NCBI GenBank assembly: GCA_031278795.1
Contig: JAITJT010000273.1
Location: 1-11,732, forward strand
Reading direction: 5' to 3'
Length of the DNA: 11,732 nt
DNA from: Deltaproteobacteria bacterium
GTDB lineage: Bacteria; Desulfobacterota; Desulfarculia; Adiutricales; Adiutricaceae
The notes under the pieces are model-generated. The model did no database searches, was not told the origin of the DNA, and saw nothing but the letters and a program-made list of their open reading frames with translations. Every line of letters begins with the position of its first letter. Position 1 is the stretch's first letter. Shown in pieces: positions 1-6,235 of this stretch. The position numbers and the translations under genes were made by a program.

Positions 1-480
1 TTTTAAATATTTATAAATTATAAAATACCTCCTGAAAAATATTTTTCCAAAAATTCCTTTTCTTTTTTTATGGCTAAAATTAAAAAGATTAGTTGTGAAG
101 CCGCTCACAGATGAAAATAACCAATTAAATAATCGAATTGTTGTTAGAAAAATTTTTCCCCTATACATAAGTAATTTTTATTTTGATAATTTGTATGTTA
201 TGTAAGTCTATATGTACACTTTTTAACAAAGTTTATTTTGATATAACCTTAAATTATCTAGCCAAAAGCCCGGATCCGAGCCCCTTTTTTTAAAAATTAA
301 GCCAAACATATCCAAGCAAATTTTATATCAGGTCTTCGATAAATTAGCCCGCTATTAGCCAGCTATTAACACGTTATTACCTAGCTTATAATCTCGACTA
401 AATATCACTGATTAGCCGCCGCTGTTTACATATTAGGCATCTTTAAAATCTTCGCGCTCTACTTAAAGAGCCACCTGCCA
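1..480. other. AT-rich gene-free region
   Basis: I see no convincing coding region, tRNA or rRNA here. The first 260 bases are very AT-rich with many short A and T runs, unlike the GC-rich genes downstream. A CGGATCCG palindrome at 271-278 is followed by a T run at about 285-291, but the palindrome is too short to call a terminator. Composition shifts toward GC at around 480. The region could be an ordinary long spacer or the edge of a degraded or foreign segment; the sequence alone does not decide. Confidence 0.6.
343..386. repeat. 11-bp tandem repeat, about 4 copies
   Basis: Four consecutive 11-base units can be read: ATTAGCCCGCT, ATTAGCCAGCT, ATTAACACGTT and ATTACCTAGCT. All start with ATTA, and three of the four end in GCT. 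The copies are imperfect and not in an open reading frame that looks coding. A unit of the same length and similar core recurs at 6768-6800. Confidence 0.6.
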
Positions 481-610
481 AAGCGCCTACGCCAAAGGGC
501 TTTCCCTTGACAGCGCCGGGGTGCCGTGCTATAGAGGGCTGTGCCCCTTGCCTCATGGAAAACCGTATTGGAGCGCCACTTTTTTTATTTCTGTCTGGAA
601 GAGCGCTTCA

Positions 611-711
611 GGCTTCTTTAGCGCTTCTTGGTTCTTCTAGGCTTCTTGGTTCTTCTAGGCTTCTTGGTTCTTCTAGGCTTCTTGGTTCTTCAGCTCTTCT
701 TGGTTTTTGGG
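611..711. repeat. 18-bp tandem minisatellite
   Basis: The unit GCTTCTTGGTTCTTCTAG is present in three perfect copies (623-640, 641-658, 659-676). A fourth copy at 677-694 differs only in its last bases. Partial copies flank the array on both sides. Because 18 is a multiple of three, the array is open in frame and would read as LLGSSR repeats on + and LEEPRS repeats on -, but neither frame sits in a convincing gene. Perfect copies suggest recent slippage expansion. Confidence 0.9.
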
Positions 712-734
712 GCATAAACACGATAGTTATTTCT

Positions 735-768
735 CCCGCCACCCCGGCGCCCAGGCGGGCTTTTTTTT
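735..768 (+). terminator. Intrinsic terminator upstream of hisH
   Basis: CCCGCC at 735-740 pairs with GGCGGG at 754-759. The hairpin is followed directly by eight T at 761-768 and a second T run at 771-777. Orientation is for a + strand transcript. No recognised gene lies upstream, and hisH starts only about 35 bases after the T run with no visible -10 box between. It may end an unrecognised upstream RNA, or act as an attenuator for the his genes. Confidence 0.75.
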
Positions 769-803
769 CGTTTTTTTAACGCTGGCGCCGCGGATTGTGA
801 CAC

Positions 804-1457
804 ATGTCCGATAATTTTCTGGCCATCATAGATTACAAGGCAGGCAACCAGACCAGCGTCCATAGGGCCTTGAAGCATCTCTCCATCCCGGCAGAGGTCA
901 CCGCGAGCCCTAAGCGCCTCAAGGACGCGGCGGGTATAGTATTCCCCGGAGTGGGCGCTGCCGGTCAGGCCATGGCGGCCTTAAAAGAGGGCGGCCTCGA
1001 TGAGACCATCAAGGATCTAATCGGCTTGGGCCTCCCTTTCTTGGGCATATGCCTGGGCTGCCAGATAATGCTGGACTACAGCGAGGAAAACGACACTAAT
1101 ACCTTGAGTATCTTTCCCGGAAAGGTCATCCGCTTTGATAAAGGGCTTAGCGACGAGGCTGGAGTGCCTATCCGCATCCCCCACATGGGCTGGAACACCC
1201 TAAAAGTGGAAAAGGACTCACCGTTATTTGCGGGGATTCCCCCTTTAAGTCAGTTTTATTTCGTCCACAGCTACTACCCGGACCCGGAGCCAAAGTATAT
1301 CCTGGCCAAGACTTACCACGGCAAGGAGTTCTGCTCGGTGTTCGGGAGGGACGGAGCCTGGGCCGTGCAGTTCCATCCGGAGAAGAGCGGAGCCCCCGGG
1401 CTTTCCATGCTCTCCAATTTCTACCGCTATTCCATTGATAAGGCCCAGAGGGGATAG
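804..1457 (+). CDS. hisH: Imidazole glycerol phosphate synthase, glutamine amidotransferase subunit HisH
   Basis: Class I glutamine amidotransferase of histidine biosynthesis. It releases ammonia from glutamine and channels it to HisF, which uses PRFAR to make imidazole glycerol phosphate and AICAR in the cytoplasm. The protein is 217 residues, a usual length for HisH. It begins AIIDYKAGN, carries the nucleophile motif GICLGCQ with Cys83, and has the catalytic pair His191 and Glu193 in FHPEKS; the HMGWN segment at 127-131 is also typical. The ATG at 804 has no clear Shine-Dalgarno sequence, but the conserved N-terminus starts directly after it. hisF follows after an 85-base gap. A terminator-like hairpin lies just upstream. 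Confidence 0.96.
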   Translation: MSDNFLAIIDYKAGNQTSVHRALKHLSIPAEVTASPKRLKDAAGIVFPGVGAAGQAMAALKEGGLDETIKDLIGLGLPFLGICLGCQIMLDYSEENDTNTLSIFPGKVIRFDKGLSDEAGVPIRIPHMGWNTLKVEKDSPLFAGIPPLSQFYFVHSYYPDPEPKYILAKTYHGKEFCSVFGRDGAWAVQFHPEKSGAPGLSMLSNFYRYSIDKAQRG

Positions 1458-1542
1458 ATTGCCAGATAGGCTCAGTGGAGCTAAGAGGCAGCCTAGAGAA
1501 AAAAAGAGGATAAAGAGCCCTAAGGGAAGAGTAACAAACAAA

Positions 1543-2322
1543 ATGCTCAGCAAAAGACTCATACCCTGCCTGGATGTGCGCGACGGACTGCTCACCAAGG
1601 GCATAAAGTTCAAGGACAACCAGAACCTAGGCGATCCAGTGGAGGCGGCCAGGCGCTACTACGAGGCCGGGGCGGACGAGATAGTCTTCTATGACATAAC
1701 GGCCTCGGCTGAGGGCAGATCCGTCTTCCTCACCGTGGTGGAGAAGGTGGCCGAGGCTATCTTCATCCCCTTTAGCGTAGGAGGCGGCATATCCACGGTG
1801 GCTCGCATGCGGGACGTGCTTTTAGCCGGAGCCGAGAAGGTCTCTCTAAACTCAGCGGCGGTGAGGAACCCCTCCCTCATATCCGATGGGGCCCTGGCCT
1901 TTGGGTCCCAGGCGGTGGTCCTGGGCTTAGATGCCAAGAAGGTGGAGAAGACCAAAGACATCCCCTCGGGTTATGAGGTGGTGGTGGACGGTGGGCGCAC
2001 GCCCACCGGTAAATGCGCCCTAAAATGGGCCCTAGAGGCCCAATCCTTAGGGATTGGGGAAATCTGCCTCAATTCCATTGACGCTGACGGCACCAAGGAC
2101 GGCTATGAGCTGAACCTAACCAGACTCATCTCCGAGCACGTGGAGGTGCCGGTGATTGCCTCGGGTGGCGCCGGGGAGCCTAGGCACCTACTAGATGCCT
2201 TGACCCAGGGGCTGGCCTCCGCCGCCCTCTTCGCGTCCATTGTCCACTACAATGAGTACACCATTTCCGATCTGAAACAATATCTCCACTCCCACCACTG
2301 CCCGGTGAGACTATTATCTTGA
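1543..2322 (+). CDS. hisF: Imidazole glycerol phosphate synthase, cyclase subunit HisF
   Basis: Cyclase subunit that combines HisH-derived ammonia with PRFAR in histidine synthesis, also supplying AICAR to purine synthesis. The frame is open from 1435, but the ATG at 1543 is chosen because it gives [15 protein letters not shown], the standard HisF N-terminus; a GGAAGAG at 1525-1531 could serve as ribosome binding site. The 259-residue protein shows a (beta/alpha)8 pattern. The two catalytic aspartates are Asp11 (CLDV) and Asp130 (LGLDAKKV), at the positions usual for the family. FSVGGGIS at 77-84, NSIDADGT at 177-184 and ASGGAG at 206-211 are the expected phosphate-binding loops. The [11 protein letters not shown] segment resembles Desulfovibrio-type HisF (knowledge-based). 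Confidence 0.97.
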   Translation: MLSKRLIPCLDVRDGLLTKGIKFKDNQNLGDPVEAARRYYEAGADEIVFYDITASAEGRSVFLTVVEKVAEAIFIPFSVGGGISTVARMRDVLLAGAEKVSLNSAAVRNPSLISDGALAFGSQAVVLGLDAKKVEKTKDIPSGYEVVVDGGRTPTGKCALKWALEAQSLGIGEICLNSIDADGTKDGYELNLTRLISEHVEVPVIASGGAGEPRHLLDALTQGLASAALFASIVHYNEYTISDLKQYLHSHHCPVRLLS

Positions 2323-2341
2323 TCTAGGGGCACAGGGGCTT

Positions 2342-3139
2342 ATGCTTCCCATACTCATTCTTCAGACGGGAATGATTCCCGGCCGCTACGGCATAACCCG
2401 CAGCTTCTCGGAGCTCTTCCTGCGGGAGGGGGACATGGACCCTTCGCGCTCCCTTATCCTGGATGCGACCAAGAGGGCCCTTCCCAAGGATATTAGCCCC
2501 TACGGCGGCTTCATCGTGACCGGGTCGCTCGCCATGGTGACTTCAGAGCACCTCTGGAGCCAAAGGCTGGGGGACTTCCTCCGGAGGCTCGTTTTGGAGG
2601 AGAGGCCCTTACTAGCTGTCTGCTACGGCCACCAGCTCTTGGCGCATGCCTTAGGAGGTAGGGTTGACTACCATCCCTTGGGGAAAGAGCAAGGGACGCA
2701 TACCATTACTTTATCTGATGAGGCTTTAGAGCACCCTTACCTCAAGGGCCTTCCCCAAAGCTTTCCAGCCAACCTCTCCCACAGCCAGGCTGTCCTGGAG
2801 CCCCCTTCTGGCTCCAAGGTCCTGGGGAGCTCCCAGCATGACCCCTTCCAGATAATCTCTTACGGGCCCAAGGCCCTAAGCCTCCAGTTCCACCCGGAGT
2901 TTAACCGTGAGACCATGCTGGCCTTCGCCCGGCCCAACCTACCTGACCCTCCAAATTTAGCCTCCCTAAAGCCAAGATCCCATAAAAAGAGCTCAAAGGT
3001 AAATCTTGGTCTACCCATAGTGGAGACACCCGAGGCCAGATCCATTCTGCAGGGTTTCGTGGCCGGATTGGGGGCCTCGCCTGGGGCCTCTCTTGGCGGC
3101 CCGGAGGGCCTTTTTCCCCTAAGCGGAACCGGCCGCTAA
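2342..3139 (+). CDS. Stand-alone class I glutamine amidotransferase (GMP-synthase-like)
   Basis: Predicted 265-residue class I glutamine amidotransferase domain protein with no synthetase partner domain. The nucleophile is Cys94 in AVCYGHQLL, and the His/Glu pair is His184 and Glu186 in LQFHPEF; NLSHSQAV at 144-151 also fits the family. This resembles the GuaA-like stand-alone amidotransferases whose acceptor substrate is often unknown. VETPEARSILQGFV near residues 227-240 looks like the usual end of the domain. After it comes a low-complexity Gly/Ser/Pro tail, and a Lys/Ser/Pro-rich stretch lies between FHPEF and this end. It starts 19 bases after hisF, with AGGGG motifs at 2326-2330 and 2334-2338, so it is probably co-transcribed. 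The substrate cannot be told from sequence. Confidence 0.88.
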   Translation: MLPILILQTGMIPGRYGITRSFSELFLREGDMDPSRSLILDATKRALPKDISPYGGFIVTGSLAMVTSEHLWSQRLGDFLRRLVLEERPLLAVCYGHQLLAHALGGRVDYHPLGKEQGTHTITLSDEALEHPYLKGLPQSFPANLSHSQAVLEPPSGSKVLGSSQHDPFQIISYGPKALSLQFHPEFNRETMLAFARPNLPDPPNLASLKPRSHKKSSKVNLGLPIVETPEARSILQGFVAGLGASPGASLGGPEGLFPLSGTGR

Positions 3140-3653
3140 AAAAAAATTTGCCAAAATTGCCCAGCCGCCTCATTTTTTTCTTGCAATTCTTTTTTTTAGG
3201 GTGTAATAATGGTGACTATCTGTCCCAGCATAGAGCCATCGAGTCAGTATGACCCAAAGCCGAGCTAGAGACAAAATCACATAGGAAAGCGCTTTTTTTT
3301 CTTATGAAAAAAGCCTCTAGCACGATGCTTGACCCCCTTAACTCAAAGGTCTCCGGCGATAGTCTTCACATGTTGCAGGAGATGGGCACTTTGAGCGGGG
3401 GTAATCGAACGTTCGGACGGATATGCCAAAACTTCTTCAAATCCTCAAGGTTCTAATGCCGATATCATCCTGGTAAACCCTTGCGCATTTTAAAAAGTTT
3501 TTTCATCGCGTTCCCGCTCTTGAGAGCGGGAATGAGCTTCATTCATTCTTTTTTTTTCATGAACGCTCGCGAGTTTTTTTTCGCTAGCTAAAATTTCTTT
3601 CTACACCCATCACCATTAACCTGGGGGTGGGCACATCATGGAGATGTGAGACA
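3140..3653. other. Long gene-free leader upstream of the first RRM gene
   Basis: I find no supported coding region. Structures seen are: GCTTTTTT at 3291-3298 inverted against AAAAAAGC at 3307-3314; CTCAAAG at 3342-3348 inverted against CTTTGAG at 3389-3395; a perfect 10-bp palindrome CGAACGTTCG at 3406-3415; a hairpin at 3511-3532; and CTCGCGAG at 3566-3573 followed by eight T. CACCC at 3604-3608 can pair with GGGTG at 3625-3629, ending about ten bases before the GGAG of the RRM gene. Much of this may be a 5' untranslated leader, but no promoter is clear. Confidence 0.5.
3511..3532. other. Perfect 9-bp hairpin in the RRM leader
   Basis: TTCCCGCTC at 3511-3519 and GAGCGGGAA at 3524-3532 form a perfect 9-bp stem with a four-base loop. 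A run of T begins only about 16 bases later, so it is not a canonical intrinsic terminator. It could be a weak terminator for the upstream his/amidotransferase unit or an RNA leader element of the downstream RRM gene. Confidence 0.6.
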
Positions 3654-3950
3654 ATGAAAACAACGATTTATGTTGGAAATTTACCTTTCAGTTCCACTCA
3701 GGCGGAAATCACCGATCTTTTCGGCAAGTATGGAACCGTCAACTCAGTTAACGTGATCAGCGACAAAGAGACCGGTCGCCCCAGAGGCTTCGCCTTTGTG
3801 GAGATGGCCGACCCCGAGGCCGCTGTGAAGGCCATTGAGTCCCTAAACGGTACCGAACTTGGCGGACGCTCGCTCAGGGTCAACGAGGCTAAAAACCGAG
3901 AAGACCGCGGCGGAAACAGAGGCGGTGCCGGCTATCGCCGCAACGACTAG
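3654..3950 (+). CDS. RRM-domain RNA-binding protein (Gly/Arg tail)
   Basis: A 98-residue protein made almost entirely of one RNA recognition motif, expected to bind single-stranded RNA in the cytoplasm. RNP2 is IYVGNL at residues 5-10 and RNP1 is RGFAFVEM at 44-51, both with the aromatic residues used for RNA stacking. A short basic, glycine-rich tail (about 82-98) follows, as in cyanobacterial and deltaproteobacterial Rbp proteins. The frame is open from a GTG at 3627, but ATG 3654 is preferred: MKTTIYVGN is the normal start, and GGAG lies at 3640-3643. A terminator-like stem follows the gene. Related cyanobacterial proteins are often cold-induced (family knowledge); regulation here is unknown. 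Confidence 0.95.
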   Translation: MKTTIYVGNLPFSSTQAEITDLFGKYGTVNSVNVISDKETGRPRGFAFVEMADPEAAVKAIESLNGTELGGRSLRVNEAKNREDRGGNRGGAGYRRND

Positions 3951-3980
3951 CCGCCCGAGAGGAAAGGTAGGTTTCGGATT

Positions 3981-4035
3981 GCGGCTTATGGAAACAGCAC
4001 GCTTTTTCGCGGACAATCCCTAAGCCGCTCTTTTT
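3981..4035 (+). terminator. Terminator-like stem after the first RRM gene
   Basis: GCGGCTTA at 3981-3988 pairs perfectly with TAAGCCGC at 4021-4028, and TCTTTTT follows. The loop is long (32 bases) and contains a small CGC/GCG hairpin. A second inverted repeat, GGATTG at 3976-3981 with CAATCC at 4014-4019, crosses the first, so the two cannot both form as simple nested stems. The stem plus T run supports termination of the RRM transcript. Confidence 0.6.
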
Positions 4036-4748
4036 CCAAATCATGCCGGGTCCCTCCGATCATTGGAGGGCCCCTAGAAGAGGTCTAATTCAGCCTTTGG
4101 TTTTTTTGAGGTGGCCTAAAGAATCTTTCGCTCTACACTTTATATTTCACAATTGAAACTTCTGGTTTTGAAGGAACGGAAGGCTTTGCCTTAAGGGAAT
4201 CCTGCCTGATTGCTACGGCACACTCGAGACCACAGCTCAAAAAGACCTGTTTTCTTTTTCGCTGCATTCTATCTCGCCGCTTAAGGATCTTCACCCGCTC
4301 TTTATGGGAGAAGATGACTTTTTCCCCTCCAGTCCACAAACCCCAAATTTCACGTCCCCTGGGTCTTAGCCCTAGGAGCCCGGTCTCCTAAAGCTTTTCG
4401 CCGGGCGGACCATTGTGAACTTTTGTGGGAGGCCCATTCGCCTCCACGGGCGCATACCTCTTTATCCCCTTCAAACCAAATCCTAATCGGCCCTCTTCCA
4501 TGAGGCCGCCTCTAGGGTTCTACTCTGAGCTATTGGCCCAGAAAGGGCTTTTTAAGGGCTTGTCCTTGGGACTATCCATTCTGGATTACTCCCTTGGGTT
4601 GACCCTAGGGCTCTCGCTTTATACGAGGCTCCCCTAAAAAGTCCCCTAACACAAGGGCCAGAAAGGCCCCAAGAGAACTCTAAGGCAGCCGTAGGCGAGA
4701 GACTTAACCTCCCTTTCCAATGAAACAATACGCCCGCGCGAGGATGTT

Positions 4749-4855
4749 TTTTTTCGGCATCTTAAGCAACCGCGTGACGCGTTATATACACCATAACCGG
4801 AACTAATCCGTAACAAACCCTTTCAAAGTGCCACTCAGGCATGATGCCGAAAAAA
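4749..4855. repeat. 13-bp perfect inverted repeat, arms 81 bp apart
   Basis: TTTTTTCGGCATC at 4749-4761 is the exact reverse complement of GATGCCGAAAAAA at 4843-4855. The arms end in a T tract and an A tract on the outer side. The interior contains CGCGTGACGCG at 4771-4781, an operator-like dyad next to TTATATA. The pair could be a large stem in RNA or two inverted binding sites. Confidence 0.7.
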
Positions 4856-4856
4856 T

Positions 4857-4874
4857 ATCCGAACACTTTCGGAT
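4857..4874. other. Small hairpin ATCCGAA / TTCGGAT
   Basis: ATCCGAA at 4857-4863 and TTCGGAT at 4868-4874 form a perfect 7-bp stem with loop CACT. It starts two bases after the right arm of the long inverted repeat and is followed by only three further T, so termination would be weak. Confidence 0.55.
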
Positions 4875-4943
4875 TTTCACGTTTTTTACCGCGCCCTAGG
4901 CGCTAACCATTGAACCGATAGCCCTCTATTCAGGCATCCCTGG

Positions 4944-4973
4944 AAAAAGGGCTTTTTCATCATAAGCCTTTTT
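4944..4973. terminator. Terminator-like hairpin in the leader of the second RRM gene
   Basis: AAAAAGGGCTT at 4944-4954 pairs with AAGCCTTTTT at 4964-4973 with one bulged G. The nine-base loop and T tract in the 3' arm give a bidirectional terminator-like structure. It lies about 140 bases before the RRM start, so it might end an upstream transcript or attenuate the RRM gene. Confidence 0.5.
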
Positions 4974-5009
4974 CGCAGGCAGTTAGAGGCCTCTGAAGGC
5001 AGCCTGCGA
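4973..5009. other. 8-bp stem with palindromic loop
   Basis: TCGCAGGC at 4973-4980 pairs perfectly with GCCTGCGA at 5002-5009. The loop itself contains the palindrome AGAGGCCTCT at 4985-4994. It abuts the preceding terminator-like hairpin. Further short stems follow: GGGGAT at 5017-5022 with ATCCCC at 5041-5046, and CGCCTT at 5066-5071 with AAGGCG at 5084-5089, the last just before the GGAG at 5092-5095. Confidence 0.6.
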
Positions 5010-5110
5010 TCCCTTGAGGGGATTAGGCCCCATCTGCTTTATCCCCTTGAGAGGAAGCCTTCCGGCGCCTTAATTCTACTTCCAAGGCGTTGGAGAAAGA
5101 TTTTTAAGCA

Positions 5111-5401
5111 TTGAAAACGTTATTCGTTGGGAATCTTCCCTTTTCCTCAAGCCAGGCAGACATTACCGAGCTGTTCGCACAGCACGGAACTGTCAATCTA
5201 GTCACCATGATCGTCCACAAGGAGTCGGGGCGCCCCAGGGGCTTCTGCTTTGTAGAGATGGACGACGATGGAGCCCAGGAGGCCATCACGGCCTTGAACG
5301 GCACTGAGTTCGGTGGGCGCAAGCTCAAAGTTGAATTCAGGTACCGGGACCTCAACCCGAGCGACGCCAGGTACCAGCCGAGTCCGCAGACCCAAAGCTG
5401 A
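5111..5401 (+). CDS. RRM-domain RNA-binding protein (second paralogue)
   Basis: A 96-residue single-RRM protein. RNP2 is LFVGNL at residues 4-9 and RNP1 is RGFCFVEM at 43-50. It closely parallels the RRM protein at 3654 but has an acidic DDDG segment after RNP1 and a different, non-glycine-rich tail (FRYRDLNPSDARYQ). The start is a TTG at 5111, chosen because it gives MKTLFVGN, matching the paralogue; no ATG fits. GGAG at 5092-5095 is 15 bases upstream, rather far, and a short stem ends just before it, so translation may be weak or regulated. A strong terminator follows. Likely a cytoplasmic RNA-binding regulator; target unknown. Confidence 0.93.
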   Translation: MKTLFVGNLPFSSSQADITELFAQHGTVNLVTMIVHKESGRPRGFCFVEMDDDGAQEAITALNGTEFGGRKLKVEFRYRDLNPSDARYQPSPQTQS

Positions 5402-5479
5402 GGGGAGCTACCCTCCGCCCTAAGCGAGGTAGAGTTAGATCCGTAGAAATATCTCTTCCTTTCTTCAAAGATAAACCTT

Positions 5480-5513
5480 AAGCCCCTCGATTCCTTTCGG
5501 GGGGCTTTTTTTT
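5480..5513 (+). terminator. Intrinsic terminator after the second RRM gene
   Basis: AAGCCCC at 5480-5486 pairs with GGGGCTT at 5501-5507, and the T run extends to 5513. It lies about 80 bases after the RRM stop codon. A weaker CTACC/GGTAG pair (5408-5412, 5428-5432) precedes it. Confidence 0.85.
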
Positions 5514-5539
5514 CTGACCTGTACAATTCCGCTGGCATT

Positions 5540-5630
5540 CGCGAATTTTTACGAAATTTTGTGAAATTTTACGATGTTTATAAGTTTTGTGGTTTTTGTG
5601 TTTTTTTTCCTAAATTTTGTGAAATTCGCG
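5540..5630. repeat. 9-bp inverted repeat framing a 15-bp direct repeat
   Basis: CGCGAATTT at 5540-5548 is inverted against AAATTCGCG at 5622-5630. Inside and overlapping the right arm, AAATTTTGTGAAATT occurs twice, at 5554-5568 and 5612-5626. The segment between is strongly T-rich. It could form an extended stem-loop, but no function can be assigned. Confidence 0.65.
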
Positions 5631-5637
5631 CGCTTAT

Positions 5638-5706
5638 CTTGGAGGCTCAATATCTTTTCGCTTGGAGCTAGATTCTTTTTTCGCTTGGAGGGCTTATCTT
5701 TTTTCA
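5638..5706. repeat. 23-bp tandem repeat, 3 copies
   Basis: Three units begin with CTTGGAG at 5638, 5661 and 5684, giving an exact 23-base period, and end in a T-rich stretch (TTTTCG, TTTTCG, TTTTCA). The first two junctions share TTTTCGCTTGGAG (at 5655-5667 and 5678-5690). The interior of the unit varies. The period is not a multiple of three, so the repeat is not protein-coding in a fixed frame. Confidence 0.75.
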
Positions 5707-6185
5707 CCTTTGGATTTCCCCTTGGCTGGGGCGATCTTTTTTTCTTTCGATGAGTCTTTCTTTAAAAAAACCTTAAACCTGCGCGGACGCGCATGGGGAC
5801 ATTCTTCAGTGGACCAATTATCCACCCCAAATTTAGCTTCCAGGCATAATCCATCCCGGACCCGTAAATAATAGCCAACCAAAAAGATTTAGCCGCCAAA
5901 TTATTAAGCTCACACGTAGATTTAGCTCACTTGGCCCCAAAGTGGCTTAGCTTTACGGGATAATTCCCGCGTTCCAGGCCAAGGCCAGGGGCCCTTAGAT
6001 TGAGGGAGCCTCAGCACTATGAGATGAGATACCCGCCTTTCTCGCCAAATCCCGCGAGCCTGGCGGGCTATCAAAAATGCGCAAAGGGGCAAAAAACTTG
6101 CCAGCATTATCAAAGTGAGATATCATTAGCTAACTAATTAGGGGCAAGGCCAGGCATCGAGCGTTAGACTCGGGCCAGGGTTTTG

Positions 6186-6210
6186 TACCCACATAGGGTA
6201 TAATTTACCC
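6186..6210 (+). promoter_or_regulatory. Probable cheW promoter with phased TACCC/GGGTA elements
   Basis: A perfect TATAAT lies at 6199-6204, about 30 bases before the cheW start, so a transcript would have a short leader. No good -35 box is seen at the usual distance. TACCC at 6186-6190, GGGTA at 6196-6200 and TACCC at 6206-6210 alternate in orientation with five-base spacers, one element every ten bases, and the middle one overlaps the -10 box. This looks like an operator for a dimeric regulator, though the half-sites are short. Confidence 0.5.
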
Positions 6211-6235
6211 AAAATATATCAATATGAGGTTGCTA

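Larger units (their letters stand above)
4036..5110. other. 1.1-kb gene-poor, structure-rich spacer
   Basis: No convincing gene. Short open frames on both strands (for example 4133-4339 on -, 4425-4637 on +) lack recognisable domains or ribosome binding sites. The stretch holds many inverted repeats. GGG-T-CCCTCC at 4048-4057 faces GGAGGG-C-CCC at 4065-4074 with one mismatch. GCCCGG at 4378-4383 faces CCGGGC at 4401-4406. Further structures listed separately lie at 4749-5009. I do not recognise RNase P RNA, tmRNA, SRP RNA or a tRNA. The last 350 bases are probably the leader of the second RRM gene. Confidence 0.5.
5514..6180. other. Gene-poor spacer upstream of cheW
   Basis: No supported gene. 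Short open frames (5662-5871 on +, 5922-6113 on -) show no domain. The left part is AT-rich with repeats listed separately. The right part has small stems, such as CGGGA at 5956-5960 with TCCCG at 5965-5969, and several copies of the word ATTTAGC (near 5828, 5888, 5919). A single TTATCCACC at 5818-5826 resembles a DnaA box, but one near-match is not evidence of an origin. Confidence 0.5.

Noticed and set aside
271..291. Terminator at the CGGATCCG palindrome followed by T
   Set aside because: The palindrome leaves no room for a loop and the extended stem is too short to be stable.
507..779. 90-codon open frame with LLGSSR repeats
   Set aside because: It is open mainly because an 18-bp repeat is a multiple of three, starts at a TTG without a ribosome binding site, and its last codons run through the intrinsic terminator and T tract.
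2040..2057. 7-bp hairpin CCAATCC/GGATTGG inside hisF
   Set aside because: Located in well-conserved coding sequence with no T run; probably codon-driven coincidence.
4133..4339. 68-codon basic open frame on the - strand
   Set aside because: No domain, no terminator or promoter in the right place; most likely chance.
4425..4637. 70-codon hydrophobic open frame on +
   Set aside because: GTG start without a clear ribosome binding site, low-complexity Leu/Gly/Ser content, no recognisable domain or helix pattern I would trust.
5818..5826. DnaA box / replication origin
   Set aside because: Only a single near-match (TTATCCACC) is present, without a cluster or a neighbouring dnaA or dnaN.
5922..6113. 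63-codon open frame on the - strand upstream of cheW
   Set aside because: No domain, no ribosome binding site, and the region is better described as a hairpin-containing spacer.
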